Below, piece after piece: positions 1 to 12,789 of a stretch of DNA of 29,938 nucleotides (its first letter is position 1; every line of letters begins with the position of its first letter). The position numbers were made by a program, and so were the translations under genes. Below the pieces are notes generated by a model, which was not told where the DNA came from, made no database searches, and saw only the letters and a program-made list of their open reading frames with translations. The stretch comes from Candidatus Hydrogenedentota bacterium (GTDB lineage Bacteria > UBA8481 > J006): contig RFFU01000039.1 of assembly GCA_003697085.1 (NCBI GenBank), positions 1 through 29,938 of the forward strand. Reading direction: 5' to 3'.

Positions 1-1098
1 CCGGAATTAGTCAAAAGACTGTACGACGCCGAACAGGAGCTTCGTTCCGCCATCAACACTTCCGGGCTCCTTCCGCAACAACTCGACTTCATCGTCGAAC
101 GAATTAAGGAATGCGGGTGGTCCTTGAAGGCGCATCGAGACACGATCGCATCCTGTGAACGGCAACTCGGCCTGGACACGACCGAGATTCGGCGTTTTCG
201 ACGATCCCCGAAAAAACGCCTTCCAAACGGCCTGACGCGCACAACATTTAAAGAGGTGGCCGAGCGAATCGAGACGAGTCGAAAAAAGATTCGCAGCATC
301 GAGAGAACATACAAGTCCCAAATGGAAACTTTGATCTCGGAAGCCGACACCGTCATCGCCGGCGAAAACCAGGTCCGCATCGCGAAAGAAGAAATGGTCA
401 ATGCCAATCTCCGTCTCGTCGTTTCCATTGCCAAACGATACACGAACCGAGGGCTCACTTTCCTCGATCTCATCCAGGAAGGCAACATCGGTTTGATCAA
501 GGCGGTCGAAAAGTTCGAATGGCGACGAGGGTACAAGTTTTCGACTTATGCCACTTGGTGGATTCGGCAGGCCATTACGCGGGCCATCGCCGACCAGGCT
601 CGCACCATCCGTATTCCCGTTCATATGGTCGAGCAGATCAATAAGGTTGTGCGGGAAACCCGCCAACTCATCCAGAAATACGGGCGGGAACCTTTGCCGG
701 AGGAGATTGCGGAACGCCTCGGCTGGCCCGTCGGACGTGTTCGAGGCGTGATGAAAATCGCGATGGAACCCCTCTCTCTCGAAACTCCCATCGGCGAGGA
801 CGAGGACAGCAACCTTGGGGACTTCATCGAAGACAAAGACGTCGAACAGCCGGCCGATGCCACGACCTACTTGATGCTTCGAGACGAACTTGAAATCGTC
901 TTGCAATCCTTGACTCCGCGTGAGGAAAAGGTCCTTCGGTATCGTTTCGGCCTCGACGACGGTTATCCGAGAACTCTGGAAGAGGTCGGGGCGATCTTCA
1001 ACGTGACGCGGGAACGGATTCGCCAGATCGAGGCAAAGGCCTTGAAAAAATTGCGTCACCCCACACGGCGACGCCGCCTCGAGGATTTCGTGGAATAA
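1..1098 (+). CDS. rpoD: Primary sigma factor RpoD, C-terminal 365 residues (5' end cut off by window edge)
   Basis: Housekeeping sigma-70 that directs RNA polymerase to most promoters. The frame is open from base 1 and ends with TAA at 1096-1098, so the start lies outside the window; the internal TTG at 124 is not the start. Visible in order are the tail of the non-conserved region, region 2 ([20 protein letters not shown], then [14 protein letters not shown], the core-binding and -10 recognition helices), region 3 ([20 protein letters not shown]) and region 4 with the helix-turn-helix [20 protein letters not shown]. The region 2 helices and the basic C-terminus match group 1 sigma factors rather than alternative ones. 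The gene converges on uvrA with a 75-bp gap. That gap holds only a weak 5-bp hairpin (TCGTT/AACGA), with no convincing terminator. Confidence 0.95.
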   Translation, partial: PELVKRLYDAEQELRSAINTSGLLPQQLDFIVERIKECGWSLKAHRDTIASCERQLGLDTTEIRRFRRSPKKRLPNGLTRTTFKEVAERIETSRKKIRSIERTYKSQMETLISEADTVIAGENQVRIAKEEMVNANLRLVVSIAKRYTNRGLTFLDLIQEGNIGLIKAVEKFEWRRGYKFSTYATWWIRQAITRAIADQARTIRIPVHMVEQINKVVRETRQLIQKYGREPLPEEIAERLGWPVGRVRGVMKIAMEPLSLETPIGEDEDSNLGDFIEDKDVEQPADATTYLMLRDELEIVLQSLTPREEKVLRYRFGLDDGYPRTLEEVGAIFNVTRERIRQIEAKALKKLRHPTRRRRLEDFVE

Positions 1099-1173
1099 CA
1101 GTCAGAAATTTCGTTGAGAAAAACGACGGCTTCGATCGGACAGAATAGGAGAAACCGGAGAAAAAACGGATGT

Positions 1174-4005
1174 TCATATTTGTCTCCTCTTCCGTCGAGG
1201 CTTTTCCGAAGGCTTTCGTCGGGCGAGGACCCGCCCCGTCGCTGACTCCGCGATCCCGGCGATCTCTTCCGGACTTCCCCATGCAACGATTCGCCCCCCG
1301 TCTTGGCCGCTGCCCGGCCCGAGATCGATAATCGTATCCGCATGGGCGATTACATCCGGGTGATGTTCCACGACAAGGACCGTGTCCCCTCGGTCGACCA
1401 AGCGGTCGAGCACATCCAAAAGAATTCGTACATCCTCCATGTGGAGACCGACCGTCGGCTCGTCCAAAACGTAGAGAACCGAGCCGAAAGTGGACCTTCC
1501 CAGTTCCGCCGCCAGTTTCAGTCGTTGGGCTTCTCCTCCGGAAAGCGCAGGGGCCGGTTGTCCCAGATGAAGGTACCCTAATCCCACCTCTTTCAGCATT
1601 GCCAGCCCCCTTTGAATACGCGGGTGATTTCGAAAGAATTCCGTGGCTTCCTCGACCGTCATATCGAGTATGTCCGCGATGGATTTCCCTCGGTATTTCA
1701 CCTCCAACGTCTCCTGGTTGAAACGTCGTCCGCCGCACACCTCGCATGTGATATGCACATCCGGGAGGAATTGCATTTCCACCGTCTTGATCCCCGCTCC
1801 TTCACAGGAATCACATCGTCCCCCGGCAACATTGAAACTGAACCGTCCCGGCTTATAACCGCGGCTTCGTGATTCTTTCGTGAGAGAGAACAATTCCCGA
1901 ATCGGCGTCCAGACGCCGGTATAGGTGGCCGGATTGGAACGGGAAGACCGACCGATGGGGGATTGGTCGATTCCGATCACACCTCGGATATGCTCCGTTC
2001 CCAGAAGCCTTTTGAAGGGCCCGGGAACCGCCCCTCTCATTCCAAAATGACGCTTTAAGGCTGGAAAAAGAGTATCCATTACCAGAGAAGACTTCCCGGA
2101 ACCCGATACGCCCGTTACGCAGACAAACCGTTTGAGCGGAATCTTCACATCGATCGATTTCAAGTTGTTCGTGGAGACTCCCGTAATCACAAGAACTTCC
2201 TTTTCGTTGACGGCGCGCGCGGGCTTTCCATTAATCCGTCTCTCTCCTCGAAGATAGAGCGCCGTAAGAGAAGTAGGGTGCTTCTCGACTTGAGCGGGGG
2301 TTCCAACAGCGACGACTTCTCCTCCGTGTCTTCCTGCTCCCGGCCCCAAGTCGATAACGTGATCCGCTTGGCGAATCATATCGAGGTCATGTTCCACGAC
2401 GACAACCGTGTTTCCTAAATCCCTGAGATCCTTCAAGGTTTGCATTAACCTCGCTGTATCCTCGGGATGCAATCCGATCGAAGGTTCGTCAAGGACATAA
2501 AGGACACCGCGCAGTTTCGAGCCCAACTGCGTCGCCAACCGAATCCTCTGCGCTTCCCCTCCGGACAAGGATGCCGCACTTCGGTCCAGAGTCATATAAG
2601 ACAGTCCCACATTCGAGAGAAACATCAGACGAGAACGCACTTCATCAAGTACACGTTCCCCGATCCGCATCTCTCGTTCATCCAAAGACAATTCTTCTAA
2701 CCACCCTTTCAGTTCCTCAACTGTCCACTTCAGGACCTCGGGGAGTCTCTTTCCCTTGACGCGAACGAGACGCGCTTCGGGATTCAGCCGTTCTCCCGAA
2801 CAGGCCGGACAGGTCTTCATCGTCATAAAACGTTCGATCCACCTTCGTATCCCGATTGAAGAAGTCTCGTTGTAACGGCGCTCCAGAAACGGGATGACCC
2901 CTTCGAAGCGGAAAAATTTCGGTTCGGCCTCCTCTTCCGAATATCCGAAAAGGATGATTTCTCGAGCGCGTTCGGGAATCCGTTTCCAAGGAACGTTCAA
3001 CGAAAAGCCTTCCCGCGCGCAAACACGACGTAAGGAGCGACCGTACCATTTTCGCTCCGGTTTCTCACCCCAGGGAAGGATGACTCCTTCCCGAATGGAC
3101 TTCTCCGGGTTTCCCAAAATTCTTTCGGGATCCACGGCGAAGCTGTAGCCGATCCCGGAGCAGCGCGGGCACGCTCCATGAGGCGAATTGAAGGAAAAGG
3201 TTCGTGGTTCGAGAGGAGACAAACCGATTCCACACCGCGTGCAAGCATTTCTATTCGAGTACGTCGTTGGGACGATCGATCTTCCTTGAACCTCTGAAAG
3301 AACCGTGACCGTTCCATTTCCGTGTTCGAGAGCACTTTCAACGGCCTCGGCGAGCCGTTCCCGTTTTCCTTCCTCCACGTGAAGCCGGTCGATAACCAGT
3401 TCGACGTCATGGCGTTGATTTCTTTTCAACGGGGGCATCTGTTCCAGAAGCAAAATCTCCCCGTCGACTCGAACCCGAAGGAAACCTTCGGCGAGAAATT
3501 GCGCTTTCTCCTTCCGGAATTCCCCCTTCTTCGCCACAGCGATCGGTGCAAGGATCACAACCTTTCTCCCGGAAAATTGTTGTTGTATCGTCTCGACGAT
3601 TCGATCCGTTGGAAGCGCCCGTACTTCGGTATCACATTTCGGACAATGGGGTATCCCGAGTCGCGCCCATAACAACCGGAGATGATCATAAATCTCCGTC
3701 ACAGTTCCCACCGTTGAACGGGGATTTCGTTGAGTACTTCTTTGTTCGATGGCAATGGCTGGAGAAAGCCCCTCTATTTCATCCACATCTGCGCGATCCA
3801 TTTGGCCCAGAAACTGGCGCGCATAGGTCGAAAGACTTTCCACATACCGCCTCTGCCCCTCGGCGTAAAGCGTATCGAAAGCCAGCGACGATTTTCCGGA
3901 GCCGGACAATCCCGTAATGACCGTTAAACTCTCTACGGGGATTGAGACGTTGATGTTACGCAGATTGTGAAGTCGGGCTCCTCGAATGCAAATTTCCGGC
4001 CGCAT
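1174..4005 (-). CDS. uvrA: Excinuclease ABC subunit A
   Basis: DNA-damage recognition ATPase of nucleotide excision repair; it forms a dimer that loads UvrB on lesions. The protein has 943 residues, the usual family length. Two ABC modules are visible: Walker [17 protein letters not shown] near the N-terminus with signature [15 protein letters not shown], and Walker [17 protein letters not shown] in the second half with signature [16 protein letters not shown]. CxxC pairs in both halves (CTRC with CPRC, CDSC with CEVC) are the zinc modules. The ATG start is 5 bases after the gyrA stop, with AGAG just upstream, so it is probably co-transcribed with gyrA. uvrA is often a separate SOS gene. I see no LexA-like palindrome immediately upstream, which fits operon-driven expression here. 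The C-terminus is a short basic tail. Confidence 0.97.
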   Translation of the reverse strand: MRPEICIRGARLHNLRNINVSIPVESLTVITGLSGSGKSSLAFDTLYAEGQRRYVESLSTYARQFLGQMDRADVDEIEGLSPAIAIEQRSTQRNPRSTVGTVTEIYDHLRLLWARLGIPHCPKCDTEVRALPTDRIVETIQQQFSGRKVVILAPIAVAKKGEFRKEKAQFLAEGFLRVRVDGEILLLEQMPPLKRNQRHDVELVIDRLHVEEGKRERLAEAVESALEHGNGTVTVLSEVQGRSIVPTTYSNRNACTRCGIGLSPLEPRTFSFNSPHGACPRCSGIGYSFAVDPERILGNPEKSIREGVILPWGEKPERKWYGRSLRRVCAREGFSLNVPWKRIPERAREIILFGYSEEEAEPKFFRFEGVIPFLERRYNETSSIGIRRWIERFMTMKTCPACSGERLNPEARLVRVKGKRLPEVLKWTVEELKGWLEELSLDEREMRIGERVLDEVRSRLMFLSNVGLSYMTLDRSAASLSGGEAQRIRLATQLGSKLRGVLYVLDEPSIGLHPEDTARLMQTLKDLRDLGNTVVVVEHDLDMIRQADHVIDLGPGAGRHGGEVVAVGTPAQVEKHPTSLTALYLRGERRINGKPARAVNEKEVLVITGVSTNNLKSIDVKIPLKRFVCVTGVSGSGKSSLVMDTLFPALKRHFGMRGAVPGPFKRLLGTEHIRGVIGIDQSPIGRSSRSNPATYTGVWTPIRELFSLTKESRSRGYKPGRFSFNVAGGRCDSCEGAGIKTVEMQFLPDVHITCEVCGGRRFNQETLEVKYRGKSIADILDMTVEEATEFFRNHPRIQRGLAMLKEVGLGYLHLGQPAPALSGGEAQRLKLAAELGRSTFGSVLYVLDEPTVGLHMEDVRILLDVLDRLVDRGDTVLVVEHHPDVIAHADTIIDLGPGSGQDGGRIVAWGSPEEIAGIAESATGRVLARRKPSEKPRRKRRQI

Positions 4006-4010
4006 TCTCT

Positions 4011-6446
4011 TCAGGAGTCCTGCGCCCTCTGAGACAAAATGGTTACATCGGAAACGTTGTCGTTTTCGTCGAGCTTAATGATTCGCACACCCTGCGTGGC
4101 GCGCCCGATAACACCGATTTCTTCCGCCTTTACCCGGATCATTATCCCTTCCCTCGTGGCAATCATAATCTCATCGGCATCCACAACTTCTCTCACCGCC
4201 ACGACCGTTCCGTTCTTTTCCGTCACGCGAATATTGATCACGCCTTTCCCGCCCCGATTCGTCTTTCGGTAGTCCTCGATCCGGCTCCGTTTTCCGTATC
4301 CCCGCTCACAGACGGTTAGAAGCGACGTCCCCTTACGCGCAATGACCATTGCCACAACGACGTCGTTCCCGTTGAGATTAATCCCGCGGACCCCCCGCGC
4401 GTTTCGGCCCATAGGACGTAGTTTCTCCTCTGAAAAACGGATCGCCATTCCCTGTTTCGTCGCAAGGACGACGTCGCTTGAGCCGTCTGTCAATCGCACA
4501 TCGATCAATTCATCCCCCGTAACCAATTCGATGGCTATGATTCCCTTCGACCTCGGATTCGAAAAGGCGCTCAATGTCGTCTTCTTCACCGTTCCTCCAC
4601 GCGTGGCCATTACAAGATACTTTCCTTCCTCAAATTCATGCACCGGAACGAAAGCCGTGATGCGATCATCCTTATCGAGACGAAGGAGATTGACGATCGC
4701 GCGACCGCGCGCTGTTCGGGACGCTTCCGGGATATCGTAAACCTTGAGCCAGTGGCACAGTCCGTTCTTCGTGAAAAAGAGGAGATAATCGTGCGTAGAA
4801 GCCGTGAGCAGATGTTCGACAAAATCGTCCTCGCGAGTTTTTACCCCAGTCAACCCTCGCCCTCCACGCTTCTGAGCACGATAGGCCGTCAATGGCTGGC
4901 GTTTTATATACCCCGCGTGACTGATCGTGATGATCACGTCCTCGTTCTTGATCAAATCCTCCGGCGTGAAGTCTCCGGCATCCCCCTCCACAATCCTCGT
5001 TCGCCGATCATCTCCGTATTTCTCGGAAAGGTCCTTCACATCCTCCTTGATCAGATTCAGTATCTCTTGCTCGTGAGAAAGAATGAAATTCAACCGTTCA
5101 ATCTCTTTCAACAAGTCCGCCAATCTCCGTTCTTCCTCGATTCGCTCAAGACTCGTCAACCGATGCAAACGCATCTCCAGAATCGCCTTCGTCTGCGGGT
5201 CGGAAAAACCGAAGGTGTCCTTCAGTTTCGAATGAGCCTCTTGGCGATTTTTCGATTTTCGAATCAGCCGAATCACCTCGTCAATGTGCGCAATGGCCTT
5301 GAGCAAACCCTCGCGGATATGCGCTTCTTCTTCCGCCTTTTTTAGAAGATATTCGCTTCTTCTGCGGATTACTTCGCGGCGATGATCAATGTAATGTCCG
5401 ATGATCTCCTTTAGCCCCATCACCTTCGGACGGTTGTCCACCAAGGCAAGGAAGATGATTCCGAATGTCTCCAACAACGCCGTGTGCTTCTGGAGTTTGT
5501 TCAGAACGATCTTCGCGACGGCATCCCTCTTCAATTCTATGACAACGCGGATTCCATTCCGATCCGACTCATCGCGAATATCAGCGATTCCATCGATCTT
5601 CTTGTCGCGCACGAGCTCGGCGATTCTTTCGAGAAGTTTCGCTTTGTTGACCTGATACGGTAGTTCAGAGATAACGATGGCTTCTTTGTTATTGACCGTT
5701 TCGGTGGTCGCCACTCCTCCAATCTTGATTCTGCCGCGGCCCGTTTTATACGCCTCTCGAATTCCTTTTCGGCCGTAAATGATTCCTCCTGTCGGGAAAT
5801 CCGGCCCCGGCATCACTCTCATCAGATCTTCAACGGAACAATCCGGCTTGTCGATCTGTAGACTGATCGCCGCCGCCAATTCCCGAAGATTATGCGGCGG
5901 AATGTTCGTCGCCATTCCGACGGCGATGCCCGCCGAACCATTCAGCAACAAATTTGGAAGGCGGGCCGGAAGAACTGTCGGCTCCCTCTGGCTTCCATCG
6001 AAATTTGGCACGAAATCAACCGTGTCCTCCTCGATATCCTCGAGAAGTTCGTTCGCGATTCGTTGAAGCCGAATCTCGGTGTAGCGATACGCGGCGGCGG
6101 AATCGCCGTCGATAGAGCCGAAATTTCCCTGGCCATCGATCAACGGATAACGCAGGGAAAAATCTTGGACCATCCTTACGATTGTGTCGTAAACAGCCGA
6201 ATCTCCGTGCGGGTGATATTTTCCCAAAACCTCGCCGACCACAGTCGCGGATTTCTTGAAAGGCCGATCATACGTCAGCGCAATCTCATTCATCGCGTGA
6301 AGAATACGGCGATGAACAGGTTTCAAACCATCGCGGACATCCGGAAGCGCCCTTCCCACAATAACGCTCATCGCGTAATCAATGTAGGAGGACTTCAGTT
6401 CCTCTTCGATGTATCCACTTTCGACGATCTGGTGGTCTTGAGTCAT
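4011..6446 (-). CDS. gyrA: DNA gyrase subunit A
   Basis: Breakage-reunion subunit of gyrase, which introduces negative supercoils with GyrB. The length of 811 residues is normal. The catalytic tyrosine is Tyr122 in [11 protein letters not shown]. The quinolone-resistance-determining region reads [16 protein letters not shown] with Ser83 and Asp87, the same numbering and residues as quinolone-sensitive E. coli GyrA. The C-terminal beta-pinwheel domain carries the GyrA box as QKRGGRG, which is diagnostic of gyrase rather than topoisomerase IV. The start ATG at 6446 has GGAAAAG upstream and lies 24 bases after gyrB, so the two subunits are made from one transcript. No parC or parE is seen in this window. 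Confidence 0.97.
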   Translation of the reverse strand: MTQDHQIVESGYIEEELKSSYIDYAMSVIVGRALPDVRDGLKPVHRRILHAMNEIALTYDRPFKKSATVVGEVLGKYHPHGDSAVYDTIVRMVQDFSLRYPLIDGQGNFGSIDGDSAAAYRYTEIRLQRIANELLEDIEEDTVDFVPNFDGSQREPTVLPARLPNLLLNGSAGIAVGMATNIPPHNLRELAAAISLQIDKPDCSVEDLMRVMPGPDFPTGGIIYGRKGIREAYKTGRGRIKIGGVATTETVNNKEAIVISELPYQVNKAKLLERIAELVRDKKIDGIADIRDESDRNGIRVVIELKRDAVAKIVLNKLQKHTALLETFGIIFLALVDNRPKVMGLKEIIGHYIDHRREVIRRRSEYLLKKAEEEAHIREGLLKAIAHIDEVIRLIRKSKNRQEAHSKLKDTFGFSDPQTKAILEMRLHRLTSLERIEEERRLADLLKEIERLNFILSHEQEILNLIKEDVKDLSEKYGDDRRTRIVEGDAGDFTPEDLIKNEDVIITISHAGYIKRQPLTAYRAQKRGGRGLTGVKTREDDFVEHLLTASTHDYLLFFTKNGLCHWLKVYDIPEASRTARGRAIVNLLRLDKDDRITAFVPVHEFEEGKYLVMATRGGTVKKTTLSAFSNPRSKGIIAIELVTGDELIDVRLTDGSSDVVLATKQGMAIRFSEEKLRPMGRNARGVRGINLNGNDVVVAMVIARKGTSLLTVCERGYGKRSRIEDYRKTNRGGKGVINIRVTEKNGTVVAVREVVDADEIMIATREGIMIRVKAEEIGVIGRATQGVRIIKLDENDNVSDVTILSQRAQDS

Positions 6447-6470
6447 CTTCTTTTCCTGTTTCCTTCCGGT

Positions 6471-9481
<3,011 letters not shown>

Positions 9482-9560
9482 TGCGTCTCTTGATACTCCG
9501 AACCCAGTACAACCTGTTCCGTTTTCTTCTTGTTGTCTTCTCGCTTCGTGACGAAATCGC

Positions 9561-10679
9561 TTAAGCTCGCAGCGGCATAACGATATATCGGTAATTCGGA
9601 TCGTCTTCGGAAGTCATAACGGTCGGAATCAACTTTTGGTTGATCTCCATCCGAAGTGTCTCTCCATCCAAGGCTCGCACTCCGTCCCGAAGATATTTTG
9701 CATTGTATTTTACATTGAATTCTTTCCCCTCCGCCGTTGCTGGAATTTCGTCGAAAGCCTCCCCGAATTCCGGCGAGGTAGCCCAGAGGCTCAAGGAATC
9801 CTTTCCTATGGTCATCACTACCTTATGATTTTCGATTCCCCCGACCAAGGGTGACACATGTCTGAGCAGATCCAAAAATTCCTCCCGATCGACCTCCACA
9901 ACTACATCCGAACTCTTTGGAATGATTTTCTCATAATCCGGAAATTTTTCGGAGATCAGTCTCGAAAAGAAACGATCGTTCTCCGTCTCAAAGACACATT
10001 GCGCGTCTCCGAAAGTCGCTTTGACGTCTCCCGCTTCCGGAAGCATATTCACCAGCGCCAAAACCGCCCGAGAAGGAACAATCGCGTTGATCGCATTCTT
10101 CTTACTGATTCCGCCCTCTACATCAATTTCACTGACCGCTAGTCGATGACCGTCGGTGGCAATCAGTCTCTGAGATTCCTTCCGTATCTCGAAGTTGACT
10201 CCAGCAAGAAAACTCCTCGATTCTTCCCGCGACGTCGCAATGATCGTTTTCTGCAACGCCTTCCTCAGGCTTCCGCTTTTCATTCCAATTGTTGTCCCCT
10301 CCGTCTTCAACAAAACATTGGGATATTCTTCTGGGGCCGTGCCGCGGAGGGAAATCCGGGTCTTCTCAAGTTTGACACCCAACGAATGATTTTCTGTGGC
10401 CGTCAAATGTATCTCTCCCTCAGGAAATTCCCGTACAGCCTCGAAAAATTTCCTCCCCGGCACTGTCAACGAACCCGCTTCGTCCACGGTAGCAGGTATA
10501 TTTACACAAAGAACCAATTCCAAATCCGTTGCTGTTATGCGGAGGGCCTTTTCTTTCTTGTCTGCCTCGATAAGCATATTCTGAAGAATCTGTATCGATG
10601 TTGGTCTCTGAGGAAGCCCACCTGTGACACGACAAAGTCCACTCCAAAGATCATCCTTGCTGACAACGACATTCAACAT
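9561..10679 (-). CDS. dnaN: DNA polymerase III subunit beta (sliding clamp)
   Basis: Ring-shaped processivity clamp that holds DNA polymerases on the template. It has 372 residues, which suits the three-domain clamp fold. Recognisable stretches are FLAGVNFEI and LIATDGHRLAVSE in the middle domain and the C-terminal YRYIVMPLRA, which matches the conserved end of the family near the partner-peptide pocket. The ATG at 10679 is preceded by a strong Shine-Dalgarno sequence, GAGGAGGG, 8 bases upstream. The leader is the AT-rich putative origin, so dnaN may have its own promoter there as well as read-through from dnaA. Confidence 0.96.
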   Translation of the reverse strand: MLNVVVSKDDLWSGLCRVTGGLPQRPTSIQILQNMLIEADKKEKALRITATDLELVLCVNIPATVDEAGSLTVPGRKFFEAVREFPEGEIHLTATENHSLGVKLEKTRISLRGTAPEEYPNVLLKTEGTTIGMKSGSLRKALQKTIIATSREESRSFLAGVNFEIRKESQRLIATDGHRLAVSEIDVEGGISKKNAINAIVPSRAVLALVNMLPEAGDVKATFGDAQCVFETENDRFFSRLISEKFPDYEKIIPKSSDVVVEVDREEFLDLLRHVSPLVGGIENHKVVMTIGKDSLSLWATSPEFGEAFDEIPATAEGKEFNVKYNAKYLRDGVRALDGETLRMEINQKLIPTVMTSEDDPNYRYIVMPLRA

Positions 10680-10999
10680 ACCGACAATCCCTCCTCGTTT
10701 TTAAAGAAACCCTTTTTCTCCAATTTGAAATATCTCTTTCTTTCGCGAAAAGAAAAGGAACGGAGATTTTTTAAGAAAAGGCCCAAGATGATAAATACTA
10801 TTTACTAATTTATTGAAATAGTCATGATCATAATAACTCTGTGGAAATATGGGATAAAGCATCGAACGTAAGAAAAAAGAGTTTTGCATCCTGTGAATAG
10901 AAGATATAAAACTTCGTGGAAGAGTTTCCACAATACCCAAAATCGAGCATTGTCTCCACAGGTTTCGCTGGGGGTTTGCACACAGAAAAAACAAGTTGT
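10680..10999. other. Putative replication origin (oriC) between dnaA and dnaN
   Basis: This 320-bp gap has no gene. Bases 10791-10840 contain only 9 G or C in 50, a candidate unwinding element. Degenerate DnaA boxes sit beside it: TGTGGAAAT (10840-10848), TGTGAATAG (10892-10900), GTTTCCACA (10924-10932), GTCTCCACA (10952-10960) and GTTTGCACA (10974-10982). GTGGAA/TTCCAC at 10916-10931 forms an inverted pair. None is the canonical TTATCCACA. Plus-strand base bias changes across the gap: 10081-10140 has 8 G and 20 C, while 11401-11460 has 19 G and 5 C. A palindrome TTTCGCGAAA lies at 10741-10750. Location, AT content, boxes and skew agree on an origin; exact limits and function are inferred. 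Confidence 0.75.
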
Positions 11000-12376
11000 T
11001 CATGAAGAAAGTGCGGAACGTATCTCGGAAATCGCGCTTCGAATCCGGCGATCGTCTTCCACAAGTTGTGAAATCTTCCTACAAGAATAAAGGATGGTGG
11101 TATGGTCTCTATTGCCGAATTCACCTCCAATCACGGGGAGGGAATGTCCCGTTAACTCTCGACAGAGATATATAGCGATCTGTCGTGGGAGGGTGATGTT
11201 CGAGGAACGTTTTGGTCCTTTCAGATCCGATACGGGGATTCGAAAATAGGCTGCAACAGCCTTTTGAATCTCTGGGATCGCGATATGACGATTCTCCACA
11301 GTAGGAAGAAAGTCCCGGAGTGCTTCTCTTGTGAATTCAAGAGTTATCGATTTCTGTTGGAATTTAGCGAGAGCCGCAACTTTCATCAGAGCGCCTTCAA
11401 GTTCGCGGATATTGGAATGAATTTGGTGAGCGATGAATTCGAGACATTGTTTGGGAATATCGAGGTCCGCACTTTCGGCTTTCCGTTGAAGAATGGCGAC
11501 CCGCATTTCATACTTGGGCGGTTTGATATCGACTGACAGTCCACTGGAGAAACGTGAACGAAGACGGTCCTCGATGTCATTAAGTTCCTTTGGAGGGCTA
11601 TCAGCAGATATAACGATTTGTTTTCCAGATTGATAAAGTACATTGAAAGTGTGAAAAAATTCCTCCTGACTTCGGTCCTTTTTGGCGAGAAATTGAATAT
11701 CATCGATCAAAAGAACTTCCACATCGCGATATTTTTTATGAAAGTCATCCATTTTTCCGTTGGCGAGCGCCGCGATGAATTCGTTCGTGAATTGCTCAGC
11801 AAAAATGTAAAGAACCGTCGTACCGGGGTTCTCTTCGATGATCTTGTGACCGATGGCCTGCATTAAGTGTGTCTTTCCGAGACCGACGCCACCATAGATG
11901 AAGAGGGGATTGTAGGGAGAATTCGATATTTTCGTGACGGCCTTCGCAGCGGCGACGGCATAATTGTTTGAGGGTCCTACCACGAATCGTTCGAAGGAAT
12001 AAAGCGGATTGAGAATCGATCCGTCAGCAAGAACCGCCGGAGATTTCTGTGAAACATCGCGTTGGTTTCTTTTCTTAGAGATCGAAATTTCCCTCGAAAT
12101 CGAATCCGAAGGCAAGGCATCGGAATATCGAGGAGACATCTTCACTTTTATATTGAAATTTTTTCCAGAGAGGTTATGGAGAATGTCCGTCAATAATCCG
12201 CCGGAAATAAGGTTTTTTTCGATCCAATCCTTCTGAAAAATTTCGCGAGCGTGGAGGATCAGCATCCCCCGTCGTTCCTCAAAGGAAACCTCACTGAGAA
12301 AGCAATCAAATGCATCTTTTCCGATCTCATCTTTTATGTTTTCAAGAGCAGCTTCCCAACACTTTTCGAATCCCAT
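11000..12376 (-). CDS. dnaA: Chromosomal replication initiator protein DnaA
   Basis: AAA+ protein that binds DnaA boxes, melts oriC and recruits the helicase. Domain I (GFEKCWEAALENIKDEIG) is followed by a variable linker, domain III with Walker A YGGVGLGKTH (about 161-170) and Walker B EVLLIDDIQF, and domain IV with the DNA-binding signature FGNRDHTTILYSC. The signature is slightly unusual, with GNRDHTT where GGRDHST is common. I chose the ATG at 12376 because GGAG lies 10 bases upstream and domain I begins there, giving 458 residues. A TTG at 12433 would add 19 residues without a ribosome-binding site. A DnaA-box-like site overlaps the ribosome-binding site, suggesting autoregulation. It is the first gene of the run to uvrA. 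Confidence 0.97.
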   Translation of the reverse strand: MGFEKCWEAALENIKDEIGKDAFDCFLSEVSFEERRGMLILHAREIFQKDWIEKNLISGGLLTDILHNLSGKNFNIKVKMSPRYSDALPSDSISREISISKKRNQRDVSQKSPAVLADGSILNPLYSFERFVVGPSNNYAVAAAKAVTKISNSPYNPLFIYGGVGLGKTHLMQAIGHKIIEENPGTTVLYIFAEQFTNEFIAALANGKMDDFHKKYRDVEVLLIDDIQFLAKKDRSQEEFFHTFNVLYQSGKQIVISADSPPKELNDIEDRLRSRFSSGLSVDIKPPKYEMRVAILQRKAESADLDIPKQCLEFIAHQIHSNIRELEGALMKVAALAKFQQKSITLEFTREALRDFLPTVENRHIAIPEIQKAVAAYFRIPVSDLKGPKRSSNITLPRQIAIYLCRELTGHSLPVIGGEFGNRDHTTILYSCRKISQLVEDDRRIRSAISEIRSALSS

Positions 12377-12385
12377 AGGTATGAT

Positions 12386-12394
12386 TTCTCCACA
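12386..12394. promoter_or_regulatory. DnaA-box-like site overlapping the dnaA ribosome-binding site
   Basis: The plus strand reads TTCTCCACA, which is TGTGGAGAA on the dnaA coding strand. The GGAG inside it is the only visible Shine-Dalgarno sequence for the dnaA ATG at 12376. The sequence resembles the other boxes near the gene (GTCTCCACA, TGTTCCACA, TTTTCCACA). DnaA autoregulation through boxes at its own gene is well known; binding here is inferred from similarity only. Confidence 0.45.
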
Positions 12395-12620
12395 GTTTTT
12401 CCAGTATTTTTCGGGGATCGTTCGGATTTTCAAGCAGGAAAGGACCGTCTTTTCGGCACAAAAATGCCAAAATACGGCCCTTCCTGATGTAAAGTACTGA
12501 AAAAACGATTGTTACGGCATAGAAGGCGCGTGAAATTCCCCGGTGTTCAACATCGTATGATTCCCCGACCATCGCTGAAAAAAAGAGAAAATCTCCAAAA
12601 AAACCAAGGATTTCAACAGA

Positions 12621-12644
12621 TGTTCCACAGAGCGCTGTGGAGAC
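12621..12644. promoter_or_regulatory. Inverted pair of DnaA-box-like 9-mers
   Basis: TGTTCCACA (12621-12629) and TGTGGAGAC (12636-12644) point toward each other. They form the near-perfect palindrome TCCACAG-AGCG-CTGTGGA at 12624-12641. The site is about 245 bp upstream of the dnaA start, where DnaA-binding clusters or dnaA promoter control sites are common. It could alternatively be an operator for another regulator. Confidence 0.5.
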
Positions 12645-12789
12645 TTTCTCTCTTCAGCCAGTCGGACGAAGTATAGAAGGAGTCGGAAACGGGACAAGAG
12701 ATTTTTTGGACGGAAAATGGAAAGAATGGAAAAAATGTTGAAAAGATTTAATGGCGAAAAGAGGCTCAAAGGGAAGAAAAAATGGGGAG

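Larger units (their letters stand above)
12377..12789. other. dnaA upstream region (413 bp, no gene)
   Basis: This gap lies between dnaA and the acyltransferase stop. It must hold the dnaA promoter, but I could not pick a convincing -35/-10 pair; TTTACA near 12488 on the minus strand is only a weak candidate. It holds an inverted pair of DnaA-box-like sequences at 12621-12644 and an imperfect hairpin TTTTCGGCA...TGCCAAAA around 12450-12472. From about 12676 a strongly purine-rich plus-strand tract runs into the neighbouring gene. Together with the dnaN-side gap this would make a bipartite origin flanking dnaA, as in Bacillus; that is inference. Confidence 0.5.

Noticed and set aside
7-1059. 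350-codon minus frame opposite rpoD
   Set aside because: The plus frame is a clear sigma-70 with regions 2-4; the minus frame is its shadow.
1099-1173. Bidirectional terminator between rpoD and uvrA
   Set aside because: Only a 5-bp hairpin with a weak T-run is visible; not enough to call.
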